Assembly: GCF_003344965.1 (NCBI RefSeq) | Contig: NZ_CP031194.1 | Span: 372,001-436,000, forward strand | Length of the DNA: 64,000 bases | From: Streptomyces paludis | GTDB lineage: Bacteria > Actinomycetota > Actinomycetes > Streptomycetales > Streptomycetaceae | Direction of reading: 5' to 3' | The notes under the pieces: generated by a model | Told to the model about the DNA's origin: nothing | The model's input: the letters and a program-made list of their open reading frames with translations, nothing else | Database searches by the model: none | In this document: piece after piece, positions 28,183 to 37,449 of the stretch | Position numbering within the stretch: position 1 is the first letter of the stretch | Layout: each line of letters begins with the position of its first letter | Made by a program: the position numbers and the translations under genes

Positions 28183-29829
28183 TCACCGGTCGCCCCGTAC
28201 GGTGTCGACGAACTCCACCGGATCCCGGGGCAGTTCGTCGCCGCGCCACGCCACATGACCGTCCGGCCGGACGAGCACATAGGACCGTTCGTAGAGCGCG
28301 GCGACCGGCCCGTCACCGCCCTCGCGTACGGTGAACGGCACACCCCGGTCGGCGAACGCCCGTTCGATCCGCGCGAGTTGGCCGTGCGCGGCGTGCTCCG
28401 CGCCCTTGGTGAAGGCCAGCAGGACGAAGCCGCGCCCGAACAGGTCCAGTGTGGAGGTGGTGGCGTCCCACCACGCGTGCGCGGCCCGGTAACCGGGCTC
28501 GCTGCCGGGGCGCCAGGCGGCGTCCGGCTTGCCGTCCCGGGCCGGTACACCGGGGTCCTCGATAATGGCCGGCGAGCGGTAGCGCAGCCCGAAATGGATC
28601 TCCGGAGCGTCGAACTCCCTTTGTACGTTGCCGCTCTCCAGCCGCCGCGCCATCTCCGCACGGGCCCGCTCGCCCTCGGGTCCGTCCAGGTGGATCTCGG
28701 GCGGCACCCGTCTGCGCAGGGTGCGCTGGAGGTTGAGGTGGGCCTCGTGCAGACTCTCCACGGCGATCGGTCTGCGCTCGGTCTCGTACGTGTCGAGCAG
28801 CCGGCGCCCGGCCCAGCCGTCCAGCACGGCGGCGAGTTTCCAGCCCAGGTCGGCAGCGTCGGCCACACCGGTGTTGAGTCCGAAGCCGCCGGAGGGCGAC
28901 AGGGTGTGCGCGGCGTCCCCGGCCAGCAGGACGCGCCCGGCGCGGTACCGGTCCGCGACCCGGTGGGTGAGATGCCACGCGCCGTCGCTCAGCAGCTCGA
29001 CCGGGGTGTCAAGGGCGAGGGCGTCCCTGATCAGCGACAACGCGTCGACAACGCCGGTGTCGCTGTCACTGTCGCTGTCGTCGACGCCCACGACCAGGTT
29101 GTAGAGATCGCTCCCGTTCAGCGCGCGCAGGGGGAAACGCAGGGTGGACGAGAGCATGAGGAAGTGGACGAGGGCGGCGCGGTCGCCGAGCTGCTTCCTC
29201 AACTCGGGTGCGCGGAAAAGGATGTTGCGGAACACCTGCGTACGGTGGCGCGCGGGCGCGTCGATGCCGCAGGACCGGCGGACGGGAGAGGCGGCGCCGT
29301 CGCAGGCGACCAGGAACCGGGCCCGTACGGTGCCGGTCGTACCGGTGGCGTGGTCGGTGAGGACGGCGTCGACGTGGTCGTCGGCCGGCAGCACACGGCC
29401 GACGGTCGTACGGAGCCGGAGCGGACCGTCCGGGTGAACGCCCACGGCCCGTGTCAGCACGGGGTTCAGCCAGTGTGCCGGACAGATCTGGTCGGGCTCG
29501 GGGGTGTGCGCGAAGGCCGGGCGGCCGGCGGCGGTTCCCCGGCGGTACCGGTAGATCTCGTGGCCGCCGACCCGGGTGACCCAGGCGATGTCCAGGGGGT
29601 GATCGGCGGGCCAGCCTGCGTCGCGGACGGCGTCCGCGACCCCCCAGCGGCGCAGCAGTTCCATCGAGCGCGGACCGATCGTGCTGACCTTGGGATGCCG
29701 GACCGTGCCGTCGCCCGCGTCGGCGACCACACAGCCGATGCCCCGGTACGCCAGGTCCAGCGCAAGCGCCATGCCGACCGGGCCGCCGCCCACGATCAGT
29801 ACGTCGGTCCGCTCAACGGGGTTGGTCAT
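28183..29829 (-). CDS. staC: FAD-dependent monooxygenase StaC, aglycone formation
   Basis: This PHBH-type flavoprotein acts with StaP to convert chromopyrrolic acid to the indolocarbazole aglycone; StaC directs the outcome to staurosporinone (K252c), whereas its relative RebC gives the more oxidised arcyriaflavin. The 548 residues hold the FAD motif VGGGPVGMALALDLAYRG near the start, a DG motif (VACDGAASPVRR) and GDAAHTLSPSGGFGLNTG in the second FAD region. StaC rather than RebC is inferred from cluster content. It is the last gene of the leftward biosynthetic operon and overlaps staMB by TGATG; a GTG three bases upstream is an alternative start. Confidence 0.88.
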   Translation of the reverse strand: MTNPVERTDVLIVGGGPVGMALALDLAYRGIGCVVADAGDGTVRHPKVSTIGPRSMELLRRWGVADAVRDAGWPADHPLDIAWVTRVGGHEIYRYRRGTAAGRPAFAHTPEPDQICPAHWLNPVLTRAVGVHPDGPLRLRTTVGRVLPADDHVDAVLTDHATGTTGTVRARFLVACDGAASPVRRSCGIDAPARHRTQVFRNILFRAPELRKQLGDRAALVHFLMLSSTLRFPLRALNGSDLYNLVVGVDDSDSDSDTGVVDALSLIRDALALDTPVELLSDGAWHLTHRVADRYRAGRVLLAGDAAHTLSPSGGFGLNTGVADAADLGWKLAAVLDGWAGRRLLDTYETERRPIAVESLHEAHLNLQRTLRRRVPPEIHLDGPEGERARAEMARRLESGNVQREFDAPEIHFGLRYRSPAIIEDPGVPARDGKPDAAWRPGSEPGYRAAHAWWDATTSTLDLFGRGFVLLAFTKGAEHAAHGQLARIERAFADRGVPFTVREGGDGPVAALYERSYVLVRPDGHVAWRGDELPRDPVEFVDTVRGDR

Positions 29830-30758
29830 CACGGGCGTTCCGCGATGACCAGAAGGCAGCCGAAGTCGTCGGCCCCCGCCAGGTCGGACGGCCGGAAGGC
29901 GTCCTCGTCGGTGAAGTCGAAGTTTCCCTCGTTCATGGCGGCGGGACGGTCCTCCGCGGTCGCCGCCCTCGCCAGCTCCTCCGCGAGCCGCAGCGTGGTC
30001 TGCTCGGTGATGTCGAGGATGCCGCGCAGCCGCAGGCCGCAGCGGTGGAGCAGGGCGACGTAGTCGTCGATGTCCGCGGTGGTGGACATGAGGTCGCGGC
30101 AGAACTTGTCGATGCCCGGGTGCCGTACCGCCTTGCGCGGATGGCGGTCGAACACATCGGTGAGAACGAGCCGGCCGCCGGGCGCGAGGACCCGGGCCAC
30201 CTCGGTGAACACCTGCTCGCGGTCGGGCATGTGGCAGACCGACTCCAGGGCCATCACCGCGTCGAACGCCCCGTCGGAGAAAGGCAGTCCCATCGCATCG
30301 CCGTGCCGGAACACGGCCCGGTCGGCGAGTCCGGCCTCGGCCGCCAGCCGGTTGGCGGTCTTGATCTGCTCCTCGCTGATGCTGATGCCGGTGACCCGGG
30401 CGCCGGTGTGCGAGACGACCCGCAGACCGGGGCCGCCCACACCGCAGCCGAGGTCGAGGACATGGGACGAGCTGTCGGCCTTCAGCCAGTCGATGAACAC
30501 ATCGGTGAGCCGGTCCATCGCCTCGTCGATCGTGGCCTCGGAGTCCGGTGAGTCCCAGTAGCCGATGTGGACGTTGGGGTTGAAGGTGCCGTCGCGCATC
30601 GCGCTCAGTGTCAGCCGGTCGTACAGCTCCCCGACGGCTCCCGGTACGGGCAGGATCTGGGTCTGGTCCGGGACCCGGGTCCGGGTCCGGTTACGGTTCT
30701 CGGTCCGGTTCTCGGTCCGGTTCTCGGTCCGGTTCTGGGTCCGGGCGGATTCGGTCAT
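29829..30758 (-). CDS. staMB: SAM-dependent sugar methyltransferase StaMB
   Basis: This class I methyltransferase resembles RebM and the indolocarbazole sugar methyltransferases. It has HIGYWDSPDSEATIDEAMDR near residue 65, SAM-binding DLGCGVGGPGLRV at about 105 and an acidic motif after it. In the known pathway StaMB methylates the sugar 4'-hydroxyl as the last step; by order (between staE and staC) this copy is assigned that role. It has 309 residues. The N-terminus carries a repetitive Asn-Arg-Thr-Glu stretch (about residues 9-25) encoded by a 12-base tandem repeat. The ATG overlaps the staE stop. Confidence 0.85.
   Translation of the reverse strand: MTESARTQNRTENRTENRTENRNRTRTRVPDQTQILPVPGAVGELYDRLTLSAMRDGTFNPNVHIGYWDSPDSEATIDEAMDRLTDVFIDWLKADSSSHVLDLGCGVGGPGLRVVSHTGARVTGISISEEQIKTANRLAAEAGLADRAVFRHGDAMGLPFSDGAFDAVMALESVCHMPDREQVFTEVARVLAPGGRLVLTDVFDRHPRKAVRHPGIDKFCRDLMSTTADIDDYVALLHRCGLRLRGILDITEQTTLRLAEELARAATAEDRPAAMNEGNFDFTDEDAFRPSDLAGADDFGCLLVIAERP
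30695..30742. repeat. Four tandem 12-base repeats inside staMB
   Basis: GGTTCTCGGTCC is present three times in a row (30695-30730), and a fourth copy with one change follows to 30742. Read on the minus strand it encodes repeated Arg-Thr-Glu-Asn units at the StaMB N-terminus, before the methyltransferase fold. Confidence 0.9.
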
Positions 30759-31402
30759 GGCAGCGGCCTTTCGTTGTGGGGTCCGGGAACCTGGGGGGAC
30801 ACGGGCGAGTGGTGCGCGCTCTCGATCTCCCGGCACCGGGCGTAGTCCGGCAGCAGGCCCCGCTCCCGCGCCTCGGCGAGGGTGGGCGCCGCGCGGTCCC
30901 GCGCGGAGAGGAGGGGCTCACCGGCGGTGAGGGGCAGCCCGAGGGCCGGATCGAGGACGGACAGGGCGAGTTCGTGCTCCGCCACATAGCTTCCGGAGAG
31001 CATGTACGACATGACGGTGTCGTCCTCCAGCGCCACGAACGCGTGGCCCACCCCCACGGGGAAGTAGCTGGTCCGGTGGTCCCGCTGGTCCATCAGTACG
31101 GTGTCCCATGCGCCGAACGTGGGCGAGCCTGTCCTGATGTCGACCACGATGTCCAGCGCCTTTCCCCGGGCGCAGTAGACGTACTTCGCGGTGCCGGGCG
31201 GTGTTGTGGTGAAGTGGATCCCCCGCACCACACCGCGCCGGGACACACTGTGGTTGGTCTGCGCGACACGGAAGAGCGGGGCACCGTGCGCCTCGGTGAA
31301 CGCCTCCTCCTGGAACGGGGAGAGAAACAGGCCCCGGTCGTCGGGGAAGGCGTGGGGGGTGAACTCGATCGCCCCCTCGACAGCGAGTTTGCGTGCTTTC
31401 AC
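30755..31402 (-). CDS. staE: dTDP-4-keto-6-deoxyhexose epimerase StaE
   Basis: This RmlC-family sugar-nucleotide epimerase has 215 residues, the usual size. It has the conserved RGIHFTTTPPGTAKYVYCARG region with catalytic His63, an Asp in DIVVDIR, and FPVGVGHAFVAL. It inverts stereocentres of the 4-keto intermediate on the way to the L-configured amino sugar of staurosporine. The GTG at 31402 follows GGGGAG. It is coupled to staMB by ATGA and lies 84 bases after staI, a gap filled with tandem repeats. Confidence 0.88.
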   Translation of the reverse strand: MKARKLAVEGAIEFTPHAFPDDRGLFLSPFQEEAFTEAHGAPLFRVAQTNHSVSRRGVVRGIHFTTTPPGTAKYVYCARGKALDIVVDIRTGSPTFGAWDTVLMDQRDHRTSYFPVGVGHAFVALEDDTVMSYMLSGSYVAEHELALSVLDPALGLPLTAGEPLLSARDRAAPTLAEARERGLLPDYARCREIESAHHSPVSPQVPGPHNERPLP

Positions 31403-31416
31403 ATCTGCTCCCCTGT

Positions 31417-31482
31417 GAGGTGTGGCCGATGAAGAGGTGTGGTCGATAAAGAGGTACGGCCGGTATGAGGTGCGGCCTGCGG
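31417..31482. repeat. Four imperfect 16-17-base tandem repeats between staI and staE
   Basis: Units beginning GAGGTGTGGCCGAT, GAGGTGTGGTCGAT, GAGGTACGGCCGGT and GAGGTGCGGCCTGC start at 31417, 31434, 31451 and 31467. They occupy most of the 83-base spacer upstream of the staE ribosome site. A function is not evident; repeat expansion or an mRNA-level role are both possible. Confidence 0.75.
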
Positions 31483-31485
31483 GTG

Positions 31486-32595
31486 TCACAGGGTGGTCAG
31501 CACCTCGCGCACCGCGTGGATCACCTTGTCCTGGAGGTCTGCCGAGAGCGCGGGGTACATCGGCAGCGAGAAGATCTCGGCGGCCAGCGCCTCGGTGACG
31601 GGCAGCGAGCCCGGGGCGTAGCCGAGGTGGGCGAAGCCGGTCATGGTGTGCACCGGCCACGGATAGCTGATGTTGAGATGGATGTCGTGGGCCTTGAGGC
31701 GCTCGATGATGTCGTCGCGCCGGGGGTGGCGCACCACGTACACGTAGTACACGTGGTCATTGCCGGGGACGGTGTGCGGGAGGACGAGCGCGGTGTCGGC
31801 GAGCCCGTCGGCGTAGCGCTGTGCGACGGCCCGGCGGCGGGCGATGTAGGTGTCGAGCCGCCCGAGCTTGCGCCGGAGGATCTCGGCCTGCACCTCGTCC
31901 AGCCGGCTGTTGTGGGCGGGGGTCTCCAGGGTGTAGTACCGCTCGTCCATGCCGTAGTAGCGCAGCCTGCGCAGCCGCCGGGCCACGGAGGCGTCCGAGG
32001 TGGTCGTGGCGCCTCCGTCGCCGTACGCGCCGAGGACTTTGGTCGGGTAGAAGGAGAAGGCGGCCACCTCACCGGTCGTGCCCGCCAGGGTGCCGCCCTG
32101 CCGGGCTCCGTGGGCCTGGGCGCAGTCCTCCAGTACGGCCAGCCCGTGCCGGGCGGCCAGCTCCGTCAGGGGCGCCATGTCCACGCACTGCCCGTACAGA
32201 TGCACCGGGAGGAGACACCGGGTGCGTTCGGTGATCGCCGCCGCCACCTGGCCGGTGTCCATGAGGTAGTCGTGCGCGCGGATGTCCACGAAGACGGGGG
32301 TGGCGCCGGTGGAGTCGATGGCGACCACGGTGGGCGCGGCGGTGTTCGACACCGTGATCACCTCGTCGCCCGGTCCGACGCCCAGCGCCTGGAGGCCGAG
32401 CTTGATCGCGTTCGTACCGTTGTCGACACCGACACAGTGGTCCACTCCGTGGTAGGCGGCGAACTCCGTCTCGAAGCCGCGCACACTCGCACCGAGGACG
32501 AGCTGTCCCGACCGGAAGACCGTCTCCACGGCGTCCAGGATGTCCGGCCGTTCGTCCTCGTACTCCGCCAGGTAGTCCCATACGCGTGTGGTCAT
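31486..32595 (-). CDS. staI: Sugar aminotransferase StaI (DegT/DnrJ/EryC1 family)
   Basis: This PLP-dependent enzyme aminates a keto group of the TDP-deoxysugar. It has 369 residues with the family's fold: [17 protein letters not shown] near residue 56, [19 protein letters not shown] with the ring-stacking Asp, and the PLP-binding Lys186 in [15 protein letters not shown]. The ATG follows GAGAGG. In staurosporine formation this step supplies the 3'-nitrogen that StaMA later methylates. Position between staK and staE matches the known cluster. Confidence 0.9.
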   Translation of the reverse strand: MTTRVWDYLAEYEDERPDILDAVETVFRSGQLVLGASVRGFETEFAAYHGVDHCVGVDNGTNAIKLGLQALGVGPGDEVITVSNTAAPTVVAIDSTGATPVFVDIRAHDYLMDTGQVAAAITERTRCLLPVHLYGQCVDMAPLTELAARHGLAVLEDCAQAHGARQGGTLAGTTGEVAAFSFYPTKVLGAYGDGGATTTSDASVARRLRRLRYYGMDERYYTLETPAHNSRLDEVQAEILRRKLGRLDTYIARRRAVAQRYADGLADTALVLPHTVPGNDHVYYVYVVRHPRRDDIIERLKAHDIHLNISYPWPVHTMTGFAHLGYAPGSLPVTEALAAEIFSLPMYPALSADLQDKVIHAVREVLTTL

Positions 32596-32630
32596 GTGCC
32601 CGCCTCTCGTCCGCTCGAACGTGGTTGGAT

Positions 32631-33647
32631 TCACCGGCACTTCGCCTCTTCGCGCAGCTGCCGCGCCAGGGCGGCGACGGTGCGGTCCACCCCTTCGGGC
32701 AGCGTGGTCCGGGGGTGCCAGCCGGTGGCCGCCCGGAACGCGGAGGAGTCGATGGTCACACTGCGGAAGTCCGTCACGGGCGCGTGTGACGGCGGTTCCA
32801 CGGACACCACCGGAACCGGGGGCCGGCCCGTGTGGCCGGACACGGCACGGGCGACGAGCCGGAAAACGTCGCCGAGCGCGTCGCCCCGGCCCGCGCCGAT
32901 CAGCCAGTGGCCGCCCACCAGGGGGGCCGGCCGGTCGAGCGCGGCGGTGAACGCCGCCGCGACATCGTCGACATGGACGAGATCGCGCCGTACGGTGCCG
33001 TCGTGCCACATGGTGAGCGCGTCGCCCGCGAGCGCCCGGCGGGCCATGGCGGACACCACACCGCGGTCGGTCGCGCCGGACGCCGCGCCCTCGCCGTACA
33101 CCGTGGGCAGCCGGAGGCTGATGCCGCGCACCCGGCCGTCGGCGGTGGCTGCCATCAGGAGGCGTTCCGCGGTCAACTTCTGCCGGTCGTAGGCGGTTTC
33201 GGGGTGGTCGGGCTCGCCGCCGTCGAGCGGCTCCCGCGGTGGCGCGCCGACCTGTGAGGCGGCGCCGCCGTACACCACCAGCGGGGGCGGCGCGCCGGGG
33301 ACGGCAGGCCGCAGCAGGTCGACGAGGTCCCGCAGTACCCCCACGTTCACCCGCTCGGCGCCCGGGTCGCTCTCGGCGGCCCGCCAGCCGCCGTCCCCCA
33401 GGAGCAGATGGACCACTGCGTCCGATCCGGCGACCGCCTCGGCGAGCGCCGTCCGGTCGGTGAGATCGGCGGTGACGACGGTGGTCCCGGCCGGGCCGGG
33501 TGCCGGTACGGCAGGTCTGCGCGCCACCAGCCGCAGCCGGACCGGACGGCGCGCGAGCGCGCGGACGACGGCCGAGCCCACGAAACCCGAGGCGCCGAGC
33601 ACCGTGATCAGCGGCTCGGGGGCCGGGGCCGCCGGTGCGCGCTTCAC
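32631..33647 (-). CDS. staK: Sugar-nucleotide 4-ketoreductase StaK
   Basis: This 338-residue extended SDR (NAD-dependent epimerase/dehydratase family) has [16 protein letters not shown] at the N-terminus, a VVHLL segment, the catalytic Tyr and Lys in YDRQK, and RLPTVYGEG. Relatives (EryBIV/DnmV type) reduce the 4-keto group of TDP-deoxyhexoses. The GTG at 33647 overlaps the staJ stop (GTGA). The N-terminal segment before the Rossmann fold is Pro/Ala rich. Assignment to the 4-ketoreduction step rests on family and gene order. Confidence 0.88.
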   Translation of the reverse strand: MKRAPAAPAPEPLITVLGASGFVGSAVVRALARRPVRLRLVARRPAVPAPGPAGTTVVTADLTDRTALAEAVAGSDAVVHLLLGDGGWRAAESDPGAERVNVGVLRDLVDLLRPAVPGAPPPLVVYGGAASQVGAPPREPLDGGEPDHPETAYDRQKLTAERLLMAATADGRVRGISLRLPTVYGEGAASGATDRGVVSAMARRALAGDALTMWHDGTVRRDLVHVDDVAAAFTAALDRPAPLVGGHWLIGAGRGDALGDVFRLVARAVSGHTGRPPVPVVSVEPPSHAPVTDFRSVTIDSSAFRAATGWHPRTTLPEGVDRTVAALARQLREEAKCR

Positions 33648-35194
33648 GCCGCGTCCCTCTCCCGGGGGCCCCTGGGCGCCCGGGTCCGTGTCGCCACGGC
33701 GTTGAGGCAGGCCAGCAGGGTGCGGGCCTCGACGTTGAGATAGTGGCCGTGCCGGGTGAGGGCGGTGAGCTGGGCGGGGGTGACCCAGGTGTAGCCGGGG
33801 GGAGGGTCGAGCGCGGCGGCGATGTCCAGGGCCCCGCGCGGGTCCGGGTCGGCGCCCCTGTCCGCGTCCACGTCCCTGTCCGCGTCCTCGTCCCTGTCCA
33901 CGTCCACGACGAGGTAGCGGCTTCTGGCGTTCAGGAAGCGTCCGCCCTCCTCGGAGTGGACGGCCTCGTAACGGATGCGCGACGAGGGGGCGCCCAGGAC
34001 GGCGTCGAGGAAGGGCGGGCGGTCCGCCGCGGGCATATGGGCGTAGTTGCCGGGCGTGCACTGGACGGTCGGGGCCAGCTCGACCGTATCCAGACAGCCG
34101 CCCTCGGCACGGGCCTGCACCAGCACATGCGGCACACCGCCGACCTCGCGCACCAGGAACGCCGCCACCCCCAGTCCGACAGGTTCGATCAACGGCTGTG
34201 TCCAGCGCACCACTTCACGGTTGCCGGCCCGTACGGAGACGGCGACGACCTTGAAGTAGCGGCCCTCCTCGTGCTCGATCGTCGCGACACCCCGGCGCCA
34301 GCCGCGTACGGAGGCGAGCGGGATGCACTGGGCGCGCATGTCGTGGCGGGAGCGCTCGCCGGTGAACCACGACAGGAACTGGAGGTCGGAGAGCAGCGCG
34401 CCGGGCGCCGCGTCCCGGTACGGCAGACAGGACAGTACGGTCCTGGCGTTCATGTTGATCAGGTCGTCCGCGTGCAGCAGTTCGGCGATCTGGCCGAGGG
34501 TGAGCCAGCAGAAGTCGTCCAGCTCGGGCACCTCGTCCAGGGTCTCGACAATCATGTTGCGATTGGACTTGTGGAAGAACCACGAGCCCTGTTCCGACTG
34601 GAGGACATCGACGATGACCCGCTCGCGGTCGGGCCGGAAGAAGCAGTCGATGAGCTTGACGTCCGTGCCCCGGTGGGCCCTGGTGTAGTTGCTGCGGGTG
34701 GCCTGCACGGTGGGTGAGAGCTGGAGCAGATTGGGGGTCCCGGGCTCCATCTTGGCCTGCATCAGGAAGTGCAGCACCCCGTCCAGCTCCTTGGCCAGGA
34801 TGCCCAGGATGCCCACCTCGGGCTGCCGGATGACCGGCTGCTGCCACTCCCGGTGGGGGCCGTCGCCATGGGGGCGGTCGCGCTCCACCACCTGCATGCC
34901 CTCGACGGTGAAGAACCGCCCGCTGCGATGCACGAGATTGCCGGTGTCGCTCTCGAACCGCCACTCGTCCAGCTCCGCGAACGGGACGCGTTCCACGTGG
35001 AAGACATGGGCCCGGCGGCGCTCGGCCAGCCAGCCCCGGACGTCCTCGGTCGGCAGCCGCGCACCCCGGCGGGTCGCGGCCGACAGGGCGATACGGTCGG
35101 CCTGTTCGCGGTCGTGTCGCGGCCGTACGGCGCTGGGCGGCGCGGGGGCGGCGCGGGCCGCCGGGGCGGGCGGTGGGACGAGACTGGACGACAT
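33644..35194 (-). CDS. staJ: NDP-hexose 2,3-dehydratase StaJ
   Basis: This 516-residue protein removes the C-2 hydroxyl of the 4-keto-6-deoxyhexose, the first deoxygenation step. It belongs to the TylX3/EryBVI/OleV family, which is an internal duplication. Both halves show the LSPTVQAT / LAPTVQCT motif (about residues 160 and 375) and LNARxxL-type endings. A low-complexity Asp/Arg insertion (about residues 428-448) lies near the C-terminus and is encoded by hexamer repeats. The gene overlaps staK. A 73-base spacer separates it from staMA upstream. Confidence 0.92.
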   Translation of the reverse strand: MSSSLVPPPAPAARAAPAPPSAVRPRHDREQADRIALSAATRRGARLPTEDVRGWLAERRRAHVFHVERVPFAELDEWRFESDTGNLVHRSGRFFTVEGMQVVERDRPHGDGPHREWQQPVIRQPEVGILGILAKELDGVLHFLMQAKMEPGTPNLLQLSPTVQATRSNYTRAHRGTDVKLIDCFFRPDRERVIVDVLQSEQGSWFFHKSNRNMIVETLDEVPELDDFCWLTLGQIAELLHADDLINMNARTVLSCLPYRDAAPGALLSDLQFLSWFTGERSRHDMRAQCIPLASVRGWRRGVATIEHEEGRYFKVVAVSVRAGNREVVRWTQPLIEPVGLGVAAFLVREVGGVPHVLVQARAEGGCLDTVELAPTVQCTPGNYAHMPAADRPPFLDAVLGAPSSRIRYEAVHSEEGGRFLNARSRYLVVDVDRDEDADRDVDADRGADPDPRGALDIAAALDPPPGYTWVTPAQLTALTRHGHYLNVEARTLLACLNAVATRTRAPRGPRERDAA

Positions 35195-35267
35195 CGGGGA
35201 ACTCCCTGTCTGTGTCGGTGCTTGCGTCTGCGTCTGTGCTTGTGTCCGGGTCTTCGCGTGTGCCGGG

Positions 35268-36095
35268 TCAGGGCCGCTCCGCGGTGATCAGGACATAGCC
35301 GGTGTGCGGGTGCTTCCCGAATGCCTCCATCAGGTCGGCCGCCGCGGTGATCTGCCGCGCCGCCGCGGTGTCGAGGGAGGCGGCGAGTTCCCGGAAGGCG
35401 ACCGCGGCATGCCCGTAACTGGCCCGGACCTGCTCCCCGATGTCCGTCAACTCCCGCAGCCGCCAGCCCGATTCGGTGAGCCGGGCACGGTGCTCGTCGG
35501 GCGTGTTGATCCCGGCAATCCGGTACATGCGCAGCATGTCGTCCAGCAGCGTGCTGTCGGCGCCGGTGAACGGCCGCCGACTGCACAGGTCGGCGACGAC
35601 CAGCCGGCCGCCCGGGCGGACGACGCGGCGGATCTCGGCCAGGGCGGTGGTCTGGTCGGACAGATGCAGCAGCGATTCGATCGCCCAGGCGCCGTCGAAG
35701 GAGGCGTCGGCGAAGGGGAGATCCAGGGCGTCCGCGAACCGGAAGGCGACCCGGCCACGGGCGGCCGACCGCTTCGCCCGGTCCGCCGCCCGGTCCAGCT
35801 CCTGGCGGCTCACTCCGATCCCGGCCACGTGGACGTCGTACGCCTCCGCGATACGCAGGGCCGGGACGCCGTTGCCGCAGCCCACGTCCAGCAGACGCTG
35901 CCCCGGCCGGGGTACGAGGTGGGCCGCGACGAGGTCGGTGAGGCGGTCGGTGGCCTCGGTGATCGGGACATCGTGCTCGCCGTCCCAGTAGCCCACGTGG
36001 ATATTGCCGCCCAGCGCGGTCGTGGTGCCGGCGTCTGCGAACCGGTCGTACACCTGACCGACGGAGCCGGCGGTGGTGTCGGACTGCTGCGTCAT
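35268..36095 (-). CDS. staMA: SAM-dependent sugar methyltransferase StaMA
   Basis: This 275-residue class I methyltransferase is related to StaMB and RebM, with IHVGYWDGEHDVPITEATDR near the start and the SAM motif LLDVGCGNGVPALRIAE. In the known pathway StaMA methylates the 3'-amino group and StaMB the 4'-oxygen. The order next to staP and staJ supports the MA assignment. The ATG at 36095 follows GAAGAAGG and gives the family N-terminus; an ATG at 36164 that overlaps the staP stop (ATGA) would add 23 residues and remains possible through coupling. Confidence 0.83.
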   Translation of the reverse strand: MTQQSDTTAGSVGQVYDRFADAGTTTALGGNIHVGYWDGEHDVPITEATDRLTDLVAAHLVPRPGQRLLDVGCGNGVPALRIAEAYDVHVAGIGVSRQELDRAADRAKRSAARGRVAFRFADALDLPFADASFDGAWAIESLLHLSDQTTALAEIRRVVRPGGRLVVADLCSRRPFTGADSTLLDDMLRMYRIAGINTPDEHRARLTESGWRLRELTDIGEQVRASYGHAAVAFRELAASLDTAAARQITAAADLMEAFGKHPHTGYVLITAERP

Positions 36096-36160
36096 GGGTG
36101 CCTTCTTCTCGTACGGTGCCGGTGTGTCGGTGTGTCGGTGTGTTGGCGCGTCGGCCGGGG

Positions 36161-37417
36161 TCATGGGTGGTCGGACAGGGTGAGTACGAGACGCGCCGGC
36201 CCGTGGAAGACCATGTCGTCGGCGTAGTCGACCTGTTGGCCGCCGAGGCCGAGCCCGGGAAGGCCGTCCAGCAGCGCCCTGAGGCCGATCTCGGCCTCGG
36301 CGCGGGCCAGTGTGGCGCCGAGGCAGTAGTGGATGCCGAGGCCGAAGCCCAGATGCCGGTCGGCGGGGCGTCGTACGTCCAGGACATCGGGGTGCGGGAA
36401 GCGCGCGGGGTCCCGGTTGGCCGAGCCCAGCAGGGCGACCACCCGGCTGCCGCGCGGCACGTCGTGCCCGCCGAGCCGGGTGTCCTCGTACGCCCAGCGC
36501 GTCACCGCCTGCACCGGCGGGTCGTGGCGCAGCAGTTCCTCGACCGCCCCCGGTGTCAGTTCGGGTGTGGCGCGCAGCTCGTCCAGGGCCGGGGGGTGGG
36601 CCCGTAGCGCCAGCACCGCCTTCGCGAGGAAGTTGGTGGTGGTCTCGTGGCCGGCGGTGAGCAGATGGACACAGGTGCCCACGATGCCGTCCACGCTCAG
36701 CGGCGCCCCGCTGTTCCGGGCGCGTACGAGGAGGGTCAGCAGGTCGCCGCGGTCCTCCCCGCGCCGCAGCCGCACCTCCCGCCGGAAGTAGCCGGCGAAC
36801 TCCCGGGAGGCCGCCTCGGCCCGTGCGTAACCGTCACGGCCACCCCGCGACCGGGAGGTGCTGGCCTCCTGGAGGGCCACCGCGTTGGCGCGGAGCCACG
36901 CGTGGTGCTCCTGCGGGATGCCGAGCAGTTCGGAGATCACGAGGATGGGGAAGGGCGCGGCGAAGCCCTCCACGAGGTCCGCCTCCCGGCGGCGCTCGAG
37001 CCGCTCCAGCAGCCCGTGCGCGATCTCGGTGATCCGCGGACGCAGCCCGGCGACGACCGACGGCGAGAACTCCGTACCGAGCAGGGAGCGCAGTTCGGTG
37101 TGGTGCGGCGGGTCCAGGAACACCAGCCAGTTCTCCACGATGGCCCGCAGGGCCCGGTACTCGGCGGGCACCGGTACGGGCACCGTCCCGGGGTTGCCGG
37201 ACGCCACCCGCGCGTCCCGGCCGAACCGCGCGTGGGACAGCACGCGGACGGTGTCGTCGTAGGAGAAGACGTAGAAGGTCTCCGGCCGGCCGGGGCCCGA
37301 TGCCCCGCGGTGCACGGGCGCGGCGTCCCGGTAGCGGCGGTACACCGGGTACGGGTGGGCGATGTCCGCCCGGTCCCAGCCGTTGAGGTCGAACCGCGGC
37401 AGCGTCGCGGAGGGCAT
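36161..37417 (-). CDS. staP: Cytochrome P450 StaP, aryl-aryl coupling of chromopyrrolic acid
   Basis: This 418-residue P450 has the I-helix [10 protein letters not shown], ExxR in EELLRHDPP and heme loop [10 protein letters not shown] with Cys365. StaP oxidatively couples the two indole rings of chromopyrrolic acid, and works with StaC to give the aglycone. It is assigned as StaP by its place directly after the chromopyrrolate synthase gene in the same operon. GAAGGAG precedes the ATG. No ferredoxin or reductase gene is in the cluster, so redox partners must be shared. Confidence 0.88.
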   Translation of the reverse strand: MPSATLPRFDLNGWDRADIAHPYPVYRRYRDAAPVHRGASGPGRPETFYVFSYDDTVRVLSHARFGRDARVASGNPGTVPVPVPAEYRALRAIVENWLVFLDPPHHTELRSLLGTEFSPSVVAGLRPRITEIAHGLLERLERRREADLVEGFAAPFPILVISELLGIPQEHHAWLRANAVALQEASTSRSRGGRDGYARAEAASREFAGYFRREVRLRRGEDRGDLLTLLVRARNSGAPLSVDGIVGTCVHLLTAGHETTTNFLAKAVLALRAHPPALDELRATPELTPGAVEELLRHDPPVQAVTRWAYEDTRLGGHDVPRGSRVVALLGSANRDPARFPHPDVLDVRRPADRHLGFGLGIHYCLGATLARAEAEIGLRALLDGLPGLGLGGQQVDYADDMVFHGPARLVLTLSDHP

Positions 37418-37449
37418 GCGGTCTCCTTCGGTCGGTGGTGGGGGGCGCC

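Noticed and set aside
36105..36155. GTGTGTCG repeats between staP and staMA as a promoter element
   Set aside because: They are simple repeats within or just before the staMA start region with no promoter-like features; coupling from staP explains expression.
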